This document shows, in pieces, positions 36,757 to 45,538 of a stretch of 64,000 bases of DNA. Source of the stretch: Bacillota bacterium (GTDB taxonomy: Bacteria > Bacillota > Negativicutes > DSM-13327); assembly GCA_017889585.1 (NCBI GenBank), contig JAGFZX010000012.1:20666-84665 (forward strand). The letters run 5' to 3'. The stretch's first letter is position 1; each line of letters opens with the position of its first letter. Position numbers and translations under genes: made by a program. The notes beneath the pieces are model-generated. The model was not told where the DNA came from. It did no database searches and saw nothing but the letters and a program-made list of their open reading frames with translations.

Positions 36757-37100
36757 GGTTCTAGTGCAAAAAAAATCCGTGATATAATCATTACCCTAAA
36801 CTTAAAAGTTGAGGTAAAAGAGAATGTCACAACATTTGTTTAAATGCTGTGACATTTTGAGTCTGAAATTATAATCTTGTACCTTTGCTGGTACTTAAAA
36901 TACCCACTCAGCTATAGAATGCTTGTACAGATGATGCAAGAAAGACGATTGAAGCTCACCCCTACAACAATTATGAGATGGGTTCACCAATATTCTCCCA
37001 TAAATGAAGTTCAATACCTACTCGCACCGTCGCCTTCTGACCTACTTCTAGTTCTTGCACTACAGTCGCCACATTGTCTTATAGATGTAATATAATTGCA
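36757..37100 (+). mobile_element. IS6-family transposase relic with left end
   Basis: GGTTCTAGTGCAAAA at 36757-36771 resembles an IS6 terminal repeat. A stem AATGTCACA...TGTGACATT follows at 36822-36856, then from 36859 the frame ESEIILYLCWYLKYPLSYRM and TTIMRWVHQYSP, the N-terminal region of IS6-group transposases. The catalytic DDE domain is absent. Confidence 0.7.
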
Positions 37101-37177
37101 TCTATGGACTTTAACACAAGAACCTGCTTCCTCCCAGGTTCATAGAGGAAACAGGTTTTAAATTGCTATATTTTTTA

Positions 37178-38011
37178 TTAAAATGCGGGCAGTACTGCCC
37201 CTTTATAGCGTTCTTCTAAAAATTTCTTAACTTTTTCTGATTTTAAGGATGTTTCTAATCGAGCAGCAACCGCTTCACTATGTTTCTCTTTGTTTAACAC
37301 AATAATAATAGCATATTTTGCGCTTTCACCAGGATCTTCCACGGCAATGGCTGATGTCGGATCTAAATTTCCATTAACCGCTACAACAGAAATAATCGTT
37401 GAGCAATCCACATCTTTTAAAGAACTAACCAACTTTATTACATCCATCTCAACAATATTTAAATTCTTCTTGTTTTCTACAATATCTAATTTGGTGGGAG
37501 TATCTACGCCCTCTTTAAGCTTGATTAAACCATTTGCCTGCAATGCTTTTAAGGCCCTTCCTCTATTACTAGGATCGTTAGGAACGGATACGCTAGCCCC
37601 ATCCTTCAAGTCATTAACATTTTTTATTTTATCAGAATAAATCCCCATGAAATATTTCACAATTCCACCATTATATTTTACTAAATCTGTTCCCTTACTT
37701 TTATTATATTGAGTCAGATAAGGTTCATGTTGATGAAAACTCATATCAACGCTTCCCTCTTGTAGCGCAATATTTGGGGTTACTAAGTCATCAAATACTT
37801 TCACTTCTAAGGTATATCCTTCTTTATTAAATTCATCTTTTGCAGCTATTAAAATATCCTTAAAAATCGGTGAAGTTCCTACAATGATATTCTTTTTTTC
37901 AGGCTGATTGCCAGCTGTGCTAGCCCCATTTGGTGTTGTCTTACCACAACCCATCAACGATAAAATAGTTCCAATCACTAAGACTAGAGAGATTATTTTT
38001 TTAAAATGCAT
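37178..38011 (-). CDS. metQ: MetQ-type methionine-binding lipoprotein
   Basis: The 277-residue protein begins MHFKKIISLVLVIGTILSLM followed by GCGK, a lipobox whose cysteine is lipidated after export. The NLPA/MetQ domain is clear (IIVGTSPIFKDILIAAKDEF, VDMSFHQHEPYL, DPSNRGRALKALQ). It presents methionine, probably both isomers, to MetNI. GGAG lies ten bases before ATG 38011, five codons inside the longest frame. Last gene of metNIQ. Confidence 0.93.
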   Translation of the reverse strand: MHFKKIISLVLVIGTILSLMGCGKTTPNGASTAGNQPEKKNIIVGTSPIFKDILIAAKDEFNKEGYTLEVKVFDDLVTPNIALQEGSVDMSFHQHEPYLTQYNKSKGTDLVKYNGGIVKYFMGIYSDKIKNVNDLKDGASVSVPNDPSNRGRALKALQANGLIKLKEGVDTPTKLDIVENKKNLNIVEMDVIKLVSSLKDVDCSTIISVVAVNGNLDPTSAIAVEDPGESAKYAIIIVLNKEKHSEAVAARLETSLKSEKVKKFLEERYKGAVLPAF

Positions 38012-38031
38012 CTTATACCACTCCATATTTA

Positions 38032-38694
38032 TTATTTTAAAACCTTATACAAAAAATTACCTATAGATTGAATGATCTGTACTAGAATAATGAGCACACA
38101 CACTGTTCCATACATAATGGTATTATCAAAATTCGCATATCCATATGTGATGGCTATAGCACCTAGGCCACCGGCACCTACTGCACCTGCCATAGCGGTG
38201 CAACCTAGAATCGAAATAATCGCTAAAGTGATGCCTGAAATAACAGAAGGTACTGCCTCAGGCAACATGACTTTAAATATAATTTGAAAATTAGTAGCAC
38301 CGAAAGACTTAACGGCTTCAATCAGTTCCTTATCCACTTCCCGTAAACTTCCTTCAATAATTCTAGCAATAAAGGGAGCGCCGGCAATCGTTAAAGGAAT
38401 AATCGCTGCTTTTTCACCAATAGAACTTCCTACAATAGCTCGCGTCACAGGGATAATCGCCACAATTAATATAATAAAGGGGAATGAACGAACAATATTA
38501 ATGAATGTAGTTAATATCTCATAGATATATTTATTTGGTTTCAACCCTTCTTTATAAGTAATAATTAAGATGACGGCTAATAACATACCAATGATTGTTG
38601 ATAATACCGTGGCCGAAATAACCATATATAATGTTTTTAAAAACTCCGGTACAAGGATGGTATGAAGAAGATCATAGGCATGATTATTGCTCAT
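38032..38694 (-). CDS. metI: MetI-type methionine ABC permease
   Basis: The 220-residue permease starts at ATG 38694 (MSNNHAYDLLHTILVP), which overlaps metN by eleven bases. It has five predicted helices and the EAA-like loop GSLREVDKELIEAVKSFGAT that docks on MetN. It is the inner-membrane channel of the importer. Confidence 0.93.
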   Translation of the reverse strand: MSNNHAYDLLHTILVPEFLKTLYMVISATVLSTIIGMLLAVILIITYKEGLKPNKYIYEILTTFINIVRSFPFIILIVAIIPVTRAIVGSSIGEKAAIIPLTIAGAPFIARIIEGSLREVDKELIEAVKSFGATNFQIIFKVMLPEAVPSVISGITLAIISILGCTAMAGAVGAGGLGAIAITYGYANFDNTIMYGTVCVLIILVQIIQSIGNFLYKVLK

Positions 38695-39658
38695 TATATA
38701 ACACTTCCCATCTAGCACTCACATCGTCTAAATATTTTCCTACAATAGGTACATTTTCCTCATCAACATTGAGAATTACCCATCCCAATACCCGATCACT
38801 ATATTGCTCTGTTTTCGCCCACACCAAGGAAAAACCAATATCTAGCTTTTGCGCCATATCAGACAATACTCTGTCATTTACATTTGCCTCACTATAAGTA
38901 ATTTTTATATTTATACCATGCGATGGCAAGACTTCTTCTTCCTCTTCACCGAGAAGGTTTTTTAAAGCTTGGGGTTGATTGCTGAAAATATCACTCACAA
39001 CACCTTTAGCCATAATTTCACCATTTTCCAGAATACAAACCTTGTGACAAAACTGCCTTACGATGGACATTTGATGAGTAACAAAAACGATAGCAATCCC
39101 TAATGTTTCATTAATCTTCCTGAGTAGAAGTAAAATAGACTGGGTCGTTTTAGGATCTAATGCTGAAGTGGCTTCATCACAAAGGAGAATTTTAGGGTTT
39201 AATGACAGCGCTCTGGCAATAGCCACTCTCTGCTTTTGCCCACCACTTAAGGAGCGTGGTTTTTCGTGAATCTTATCTTCAATATCAACTATTTTTAAGA
39301 GTTCCTTCACCCGCTTATCAATCTCAGCTTTAGGATAATTCCAACATTCCATCGGTAATGCCACGTTTTGATACACGGTCTTTCTTTCCATTAAAGAAAA
39401 GTGTTGGAATATCATACCAATATTTTTTCTAAAATGCCTTATTTCTTCGTCACTATGTTCCTTAATATCAAAACCATTAACCTTTAAACTGCCAAAATTA
39501 TATTTTTCTAAGCCATTAATACAACGTAGCAAGGTGGATTTTCCAGCACCACTTCGACCAACAAGTCCATAAATTTCACCATCATCGATTGTTAAATCAA
39601 TATTCTTTAGAATATTGATATCACCATAGGATTTTTGCAAATTATGTATTTCTATCAT
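38684..39658 (-). CDS. metN: MetN-type methionine ABC ATPase with NIL domain
   Basis: The 324-residue ATPase has Walker A GRSGAGKST, signature LSGGQKQRVAIARAL, Walker B ILLCDEATSALDP and switch THQM. The C-terminal 80 residues form the NIL domain that binds methionine and inhibits transport. No S-box was found upstream; the leader hairpin at 40238-40286 is a candidate control point if transcription begins there. Confidence 0.95.
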   Translation of the reverse strand: MIEIHNLQKSYGDINILKNIDLTIDDGEIYGLVGRSGAGKSTLLRCINGLEKYNFGSLKVNGFDIKEHSDEEIRHFRKNIGMIFQHFSLMERKTVYQNVALPMECWNYPKAEIDKRVKELLKIVDIEDKIHEKPRSLSGGQKQRVAIARALSLNPKILLCDEATSALDPKTTQSILLLLRKINETLGIAIVFVTHQMSIVRQFCHKVCILENGEIMAKGVVSDIFSNQPQALKNLLGEEEEEVLPSHGINIKITYSEANVNDRVLSDMAQKLDIGFSLVWAKTEQYSDRVLGWVILNVDEENVPIVGKYLDDVSARWEVLYNEQ

Positions 39659-39751
39659 AAAGGACTCCCCCTTATACTTTCACTAAGAACTGCCAAACTA
39701 GATTATCTTGCAACCACAGGAAACGAAATGCCACTGTGACCGCAGAGTTTT

Positions 39752-40120
39752 TTAACCGCATTGGCAGGAAAATGAGCGAGTCCCTTTAGGCACGACACAA
39801 ATAATATCAAAATTTTCTTCTAAAGAATTATTGATCAATTGATGTGACTCATTGGGCAATAACAAGATGGCATCATTGGCTTGTACTACGATTTCACCTT
39901 GCGCAGTTTTTATCTTACCTTTACCTTTAACGACAAAAACCTCATGCTCCCAAGGATGCTCATGATAAACAGTAGAAGCAGAAACGGGAAAAGAAAGATA
40001 GCGCAATTCAAAATTAGGTGCTCCTTCAGGTTCGCCTAGCAACCAGCGAACTGCAACCGGTACCTGATCTGTTGCTAGATTTTTTGCTGGTTTTGTTTTT
40101 TGTAAATTTGTAATGTACAT
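39752..40120 (-). CDS. Cupin-domain protein
   Basis: The 122-residue single cupin has the metal motif YHEHPWEHEVFVVKGKGKI and the second half PNESHQLINN. It probably binds a divalent metal, role unknown. It ends in SCQCG. AAGGAG precedes the ATG. It lies 93 bases upstream of metN and may be part of the same transcript. Confidence 0.85.
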   Translation of the reverse strand: MYITNLQKTKPAKNLATDQVPVAVRWLLGEPEGAPNFELRYLSFPVSASTVYHEHPWEHEVFVVKGKGKIKTAQGEIVVQANDAILLLPNESHQLINNSLEENFDIICVVPKGTRSFSCQCG

Positions 40121-40230
40121 CTGATTAATCTCCTTTTTTTCTAAAATGATTCTAAAGCATTTTCTACTGCAGTAATTAGACTTAGTAAAACTCTATTTGT
40201 TGCTTAATAAATTCACTGCTTCATTGAGAA

Positions 40231-40307
40231 AATAAAAAAACTGAAGGCCAAGAAATATCAAATAGATACTTCTTAGCCTTCAGTTTTCTGATCAGCTATA
40301 GATTATT
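40231..40307 (-). ncRNA. Possible short RNA or attenuated leader
   Basis: A strong promoter (40314-40342) is followed by about 75 transcribed bases that end in a 17-bp near-perfect stem (40238-40254 with 40270-40286) and a seven-T tail. No ORF fits within. It is either a small RNA or the terminator-attenuator of the cupin-metNIQ transcript. Confidence 0.5.
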
Positions 40308-40313
40308 GCCATT

Positions 40314-40342
40314 ATAATAGCATTTATGTGAAATGTTGTCAA
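40314..40342 (-). promoter_or_regulatory. Consensus sigma-70 promoter of the short RNA
   Basis: On the minus strand TTGACA (40337-40342), a 17-base spacer, then TATTAT (40314-40319). This is one of the best vegetative promoters in the window. Confidence 0.75.
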
Positions 40343-40351
40343 TGAAATTTT

Positions 40352-40435
40352 ACCAACTCCGCAAAGGTTGAGGCTATTTAATACCATTAGAGATGATACG
40401 GCACCCGATTAATCCATTCCGTTAAGCCTTACCAC
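40352..40435. repeat. Dispersed repeat family 2 copy
   Basis: Contains GGTTGAGGCTATTTAA, GATGATACGGCACCCGATTA and TTAAGCC. Similar to 17903-17990 over most of its length. Confidence 0.5.
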
Positions 40436-40444
40436 GTTTACACA

Positions 40445-40870
40445 TCAAAAACCCTGGACACCTCTTTCAACTGTTCCACAATATCAATATGCTGTGGGCA
40501 GTGCTGTTCACACTGTTTAAAGCTGATACAGTCAGACGCCTTCCCAAAGTCCTGCGTTAAATTCATGTAATAATTCATATGAGCAGGTGCCAGTCCAAAC
40601 TGCTTCTGGCTATTATACAGAGAAAAGTATTTTGGTATTGGTATCTTCTTGAGGCATCCATCCCCACAATACTGTCATGCGGTGCATGGTATTGCAATAC
40701 TACTGTTAATAATCTCAGTGACCTTTGTTATAAATTCTCTTTCTTCCTCATTCAAAGGCATAATCTCCTGCATATAACTTATGTCGTCAATAACCTGTTC
40801 ATAATTACTCATATCGCTAAGTGCAGTGTACCCAAAACTATTCCTCCGGTCTTTTAAGTGCTTTCTCTGC
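40445..40870 (-). pseudogene. Ferredoxin-type aldo-keto reductase, C-terminal relic
   Basis: The fragment reads LSDMSNYEQVIDDISYMQEI, then SIAIPCTA, an in-frame TGA where the intact paralogue (48679) has cysteine, then QYCGDGCLKKIPIPKYFSLY and CPQHIDIVEQLKEVSRVFDV. A second cluster cysteine is Phe (CISFKQC). The N-terminal two thirds are missing and its front is fused to the end of the MerR gene. Confidence 0.75.
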
Positions 40871-41224
40871 TCCAACTACTGCCTGTTCATATCTTGCAAT
40901 TTTATAATCCAGGCGTTCCAGCGTTTTCTTCATATCTTCCATTCTTATCATGAGCTGCTTACGCTGCTCGATTAGGAGTTCTTTTCTTGCCTCAGCTGTT
41001 TCATCGCCCTGTTGAAACAGCGTAACATACTCAATCAATACTTCAATCGGAAGACCTGCACTTCGCATACATTTGATAAATTCGACCCACCTACAGGCTT
41101 CTTCCGTAAAATCCCTGATTCCGCTTTTATTGCGGTTCACACGAGGAATCAATCCGATGCGTTCATAATAGCGGAGTGTATCTTGTGAAACATCAAATTT
41201 TTCACTTACTTCTGCAATTTTCAT
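40838..41224 (-). CDS. MerR-family regulator, AdhR/NmlR-like
   Basis: The 128-residue protein has the MerR helix-turn-helix (KIAEVSEKFDVSQDTLRYYE), the wing (GIRDFTEEACRWVEFI) and a dimer coiled coil (residues about 75-125). Cys52 in FIKCMRSAGL matches the single reactive cysteine of AdhR/NmlR-type sensors of aldehydes and other electrophiles. Its own promoter P1 and five others in the next 14 kb have the 19-base spacer that MerR proteins untwist. It therefore probably activates this whole gene cluster. Its stop lies inside the relic of an aldo-keto reductase gene. Confidence 0.9.
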   Translation of the reverse strand: MKIAEVSEKFDVSQDTLRYYERIGLIPRVNRNKSGIRDFTEEACRWVEFIKCMRSAGLPIEVLIEYVTLFQQGDETAEARKELLIEQRKQLMIRMEDMKKTLERLDYKIARYEQAVVGAEKALKRPEE

Positions 41225-41249
41225 GCGGTTTCACCTCCTATTACCCGAT

Positions 41250-41280
41250 ATTATAACACTTGGAATTAGCTCCAAGTCAA
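41250..41280 (-). promoter_or_regulatory. MerR-type promoter P1 (merR gene)
   Basis: On the minus strand TTGACT (41275-41280), a 19-base spacer and TATAAT (41250-41255). The spacer holds CTTGGA-N6-TCCAAG (41259-41276). It drives the regulator itself. Confidence 0.88.
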
Positions 41281-41407
41281 GATTTTTTAAATAGGATCTG
41301 TTACTTTTAGAGTTGATTCATGAGTGGGGAACAATTCCTCATGATTTTTGTTTGCGGTTTCACTTATACGCATATTAAATACTTCTTTCATAAAATTATT
41401 TTTTTGT

Positions 41408-41833
41408 TTATTTTAAATTGTTATATTCTTCATCCGTTACAGGTTCAAGCCATTCTGGTGGTCCTGCATTAACATTTGTTTCGATGGAAAGATGCACAAA
41501 CCAACTGTCAGGTGCCGCTCCATGCCAGTGCTTTACATTTGGAGTGATTTTTACTACATCACCCGGATGAAGTTCCTGTGCAGGTTTTCCTTCCTCTTGA
41601 TAGTAACCACGTCCACCTGTTACTAATAGAATCTGTCCACCCGGATGCTGATGCCAATTGTTCCGACAGCCTGGTTCAAATGTTACATTGCCTATTGGAC
41701 AATTAAATTCACTACCACCCGGTACCAGCATACTAAGCCATGCAGTACCTGTAAAATATTTACTATATTTTACAGGTACTTTTTCTCCTTTAGGAAAGAT
41801 TACACTTTCACTTAAATTCTTTGTTTTGTTCAT
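41408..41833 (-). CDS. Cupin-domain protein of the MerR regulon
   Basis: The 141-residue cupin has NNWHQHPGGQILLVTGGRGY (metal-binding motif 1) and HWHGAAPDSWFVHL (motif 2). Such proteins are frequently encoded with aldo-keto reductases and flavodoxins under AdhR-like regulators; the reaction is unknown. GAGGAG precedes the ATG. It is the last gene of the run transcribed from P2. Confidence 0.85.
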   Translation of the reverse strand: MNKTKNLSESVIFPKGEKVPVKYSKYFTGTAWLSMLVPGGSEFNCPIGNVTFEPGCRNNWHQHPGGQILLVTGGRGYYQEEGKPAQELHPGDVVKITPNVKHWHGAAPDSWFVHLSIETNVNAGPPEWLEPVTDEEYNNLK

Positions 41834-41904
41834 ATTCTTATTCTCCTCTAAAAATTTTTTTACATCCTGATTTATGCTTCTATTCCCTATCTATGGAAAA
41901 GAAG

Positions 41905-42362
41905 TTATACTTCAAAAACATCAGCTACATCCTGTAAATATTTTGTAATGTCAATATGTTGTGGAAAATTTCTTTCACACTGTTTACATCCGATACAGTA
42001 TGATGCTTTGCCATATGTTCTTGTATAGTTATCATAATATACCCTTTGTGTAGAAAACCCGGTATTCAAGGATTGCTTTTCCGTATTGTATAACGCAAAA
42101 TACTTCGGGATGGCTATGTTTTTCGGACAGTCCTCTACACAGTACTGGCAGGCTGTACATGGAATGGCAATTGCTTTATTAATAATCCCAACTGCCTTTT
42201 TAAGAACATCATATTCTTCCTGCACAAAGGGCTTAAACTCCTGCATATAACCTGTATTATCCAGTAACTGCTCCATATCAGACATTCCACCTAATACCAT
42301 TATAATTCCCTCATGACTTGCCACGAAACAGATAGCCCATGATGGTATGGACATGTCAGGAT
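41905..42362 (-). pseudogene. Ferredoxin-type aldo-keto reductase, C-terminal duplicate
   Basis: The frame (about 149 codons from [16 protein letters not shown]) is a near-copy of the C-terminal 40 percent of the intact reductase at 48679-49800, also at DNA level. [14 protein letters not shown] and [13 protein letters not shown] show the two cluster motifs; the last cysteine is replaced by Phe. There is no ribosome binding site and no barrel N-terminus. The homology breaks abruptly at about 42362. Confidence 0.8.
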
Positions 42363-42374
42363 GTTATTCGAATA

Positions 42375-42653
42375 CTAACGTTCAATATCTTTTAAAAAGA
42401 CATCACATAGCCGTTCCCCTTTTATTGTAAGCTTTGAGAAAGCGTCTTCAATTTCATGCAGGTCCTCCAAAGTCAGTTTAACGTTGGCGGCGCCGAGGTT
42501 TTCTTCGAGGTGATCGAGCTGTACGAGACCCGGAATCGGCACAATCCAAGGTTTTTGGGCAAGCAGCCAAGCCATTGCAATTTGAGCAGGGGTAGCATTC
42601 TTCTTCCCTGTTATTTCATTGAGTAAGTCAACAACCACCTGATTAGCTTTCAA
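42375..42653 (-). pseudogene. Aldo-keto reductase C-terminal relic (second subfamily)
   Basis: The 92 codons contain TPAQIAMAWLLAQKPWIVPI then PGLVQLDHLEENLGAANVKL, the last barrel strands and cofactor loop of YhdN-like NADPH aldo-keto reductases. Catalytic Asp, Tyr, Lys and His would lie in the missing part. It overlaps the end of the flavodoxin gene by eleven bases. Confidence 0.75.
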
Positions 42654-43185
42654 AACTTCGGGGTAAAGCGATGGAACTCAGCCAGTTTGCTACATCTCTG
42701 TCTGCTCTGGCAACACTGCCGCCTATAATTGCCAAACCGGACAGCACCTTTGCATTCGGACAAAGTTTCTTGATATCGCGCTCACTACTTCCCATTCCAC
42801 TACCTTCATGTGTACAATATGGAATAATGGTCTTTCCTGAAAAATCATAAGAATCTAAAAACGTAAATACCGCCATCGGCATCGTTCCCCACCAATTCGG
42901 ATACCCGATATAAATCACATCATAAGAATCCATATCATCTACTATTTCTGTAAGCTCGGGTCTCGCATTTGCCCTCTTTTCTTCCTGTGCTACATTTGTT
43001 GTTTCCGTATAATCTTTTGGATAAGATTTTACTGTCTCGATTTGGAACATATCACTTTCTGTTATTTCCTGTATTTTCTTTGCTATTACTTCTGTGTTTC
43101 CAATTGGCAGGTTTACAATACTACCTCCCACATAATTGCTTCCTTTGCGTGAAAAATAAGCGATAAGTCTCTTTGAATTTGCCAT
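42643..43185 (-). CDS. Flavodoxin-family protein
   Basis: The 180-residue protein has the FMN phosphate loop FSRKGSNYVGGS and the segments YIGYPNWWGTMPMAVFTFLD and HEGSGMG, typical of stand-alone flavodoxin-like quinone or electron-transfer proteins. GGAGGG precedes the ATG. It probably passes electrons to or from the aldo-keto or flavin reductases of this cluster, under promoter P2. Confidence 0.9.
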   Translation of the reverse strand: MANSKRLIAYFSRKGSNYVGGSIVNLPIGNTEVIAKKIQEITESDMFQIETVKSYPKDYTETTNVAQEEKRANARPELTEIVDDMDSYDVIYIGYPNWWGTMPMAVFTFLDSYDFSGKTIIPYCTHEGSGMGSSERDIKKLCPNAKVLSGLAIIGGSVARADRDVANWLSSIALPRSFES

Positions 43186-43227
43186 TTCCTTTTCCCTCCT
43201 AATTAATCATCTTTTTTATTCTACTTG

Positions 43228-44069
<842 letters not shown>

Positions 44070-44181
44070 ATGTGCTCCTCCTCGATTTTACTAGTGCCTA
44101 TTTTGCTTTAGCAGCTTCTTTAATAGGGCTTATAAACATATGTCTAATCATTTTTTTATCTCCTTACTATTTTGTATTGTC

Positions 44182-44212
44182 AGTATAAACCTTGGAGTTA
44201 ACTCTAAGTCAA
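44182..44212 (-). promoter_or_regulatory. MerR-type promoter P2 (flavin reductase operon)
   Basis: On the minus strand TTGACT (44207-44212), 19-base spacer, TATACT (44182-44187). The palindrome CTTGGAGTTAACTCTAAG occupies 44191-44208. Confidence 0.88.
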
Positions 44213-44242
44213 ATTTTTTTATTCTGTAGCCTGCAAAGTTAT

Positions 44243-45397
44243 TTATTTGCCAAAAAGTTTAACAGCCTGTTTCATTTTATTAATAATATCTACATTGAAT
44301 GGGCAGTTTTTCATACATAAACCACATTCTACGCATTCATTTGCGTGATGTTCTAATAAAGCATAATGATTCTTTAATGTTTCAGGGACATCTTTTTGAA
44401 TTAATGCTAAATCTAAATATTTATTTACTGACGCAATATCTATCTTTTTCGAACATGGCGCACAATGTCCACAATACATACAATGTCCACCAAATGAACT
44501 TCTTGGGGCATTTGCAAGAACTTTACTATAATCTTTTTCTTTATTACTTGCAGTGACATAGGCGGTTGCTGCAAGTATTTGTTTCGGATCAGATACTCCA
44601 ACCATTACAGAAGCAACTGCCGGTCTGGTTAAACAGTAATGTAAGCATTGTGCCGTGGTCAGAGCTTTTTCGAAAGGAGATTCTTGGTCACTGAGTAACA
44701 CTCCAGCAGCATATCCTTTCATAACAGTTAAAGCGACACCTGCATTTTCACAAGTGTGGTATAACTTATCACGTTTTGGATCAATACCTTTATAGGTTCT
44801 GTTTTTAAAAGTACTTTCTTCAAATAATATATTTACATCCTCACTGGCTGGTAACATATCATAAGCAGCATTAATACTAAATAAAATTACATCAATGATT
44901 CCTGTTTCCACTGCTCTAAAAGCAATATCTGTATTATGTGTGGATATTCCTAAAGACTTAATAACGCCTTTTTCTTTTAATTCCTGTGCATATTCAATTA
45001 TTTCTCCATGAAAAATATGATCAAAATCTTTTTGATCATCAACATAATGAATCATCCCTACATCGACATAGTCTAATTGCATTCTATTTAGAAAGTCTTT
45101 AAATGCATTGACAACTTCATTAAAATCCCTGGTACGTCGATATTGTCCGTTATCCCAAGTAGAACATAGATGTCCTTCAATAACAAAACCACTTCGAGGA
45201 TATTTACTTAATGCTTTGCCAACATTACTTCTAACTTCCGGATTTGAATTATATATATCAATAAAATTAATATCTTCATTGATTGCACAATCAATAATTG
45301 CTTCGCAATCTTCATAGCTTTTATTTTCAAATCCCTCACCGCCAATACCAATGGCACTTACTTTGATTCCTGCTCTTCCTAAAATTCGATATTCCAT
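44243..45397 (-). CDS. Aldo-keto reductase with C-terminal ferredoxin domain
   Basis: The 384-residue protein joins an aldo-keto reductase barrel (GRAGIKVSAIGIGGEGFENK at the start, Asp and Tyr in INFIDIYNSNPEV, then YVDVGMIHYVDDQ) to a C-terminal [4Fe-4S] segment (CMYCGHCAPCSKKIDI, ECVECGLCMKNCPFNVDI). The catalytic Tyr of FIDIYN is present. Such enzymes reduce carbonyls using NAD(P)H and reduced clusters. GGAGG precedes the ATG. Part of the MerR cluster, downstream of the MATE gene. Confidence 0.9.
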   Translation of the reverse strand: MEYRILGRAGIKVSAIGIGGEGFENKSYEDCEAIIDCAINEDINFIDIYNSNPEVRSNVGKALSKYPRSGFVIEGHLCSTWDNGQYRRTRDFNEVVNAFKDFLNRMQLDYVDVGMIHYVDDQKDFDHIFHGEIIEYAQELKEKGVIKSLGISTHNTDIAFRAVETGIIDVILFSINAAYDMLPASEDVNILFEESTFKNRTYKGIDPKRDKLYHTCENAGVALTVMKGYAAGVLLSDQESPFEKALTTAQCLHYCLTRPAVASVMVGVSDPKQILAATAYVTASNKEKDYSKVLANAPRSSFGGHCMYCGHCAPCSKKIDIASVNKYLDLALIQKDVPETLKNHYALLEHHANECVECGLCMKNCPFNVDIINKMKQAVKLFGK

Positions 45398-45409
45398 ATT
45401 TACGCCTCC

Positions 45410-45538
45410 CTCTTATACTTGACCTTGCCTTCCTAATCAGATTTTGTACGACTCCAGCAACTTTCTCGGCACGATGCTGATAGTACAGGTCAACAACATT
45501 TACTTTCAGACGATTGCGGGAGCCTATACAGTAATCAG
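45410..45538 (-). pseudogene. Aldo-keto reductase internal relic
   Basis: A short open stretch reads RNRLKVNVVDLYYQHRAEKV then AGVVQNLI, matching the VDLYYQHR barrel strand of YhdN-type aldo-keto reductases. It lies between the MATE and ferredoxin-type reductase genes and is too short to function. Confidence 0.55.

Noticed and set aside
40140..40342. S-box (SAM) riboswitch before metNIQ
   Set aside because: None of the conserved S-box segments is present; only a promoter and terminator were found.
40670..40690. In-frame TGA at a ferredoxin cysteine in the aldo-keto reductase relic, a possible selenocysteine
   Set aside because: The fragment lacks its N-terminal part and a second cluster cysteine is lost to Phe, so simple decay explains the TGA; no SECIS-like hairpin was recognised.
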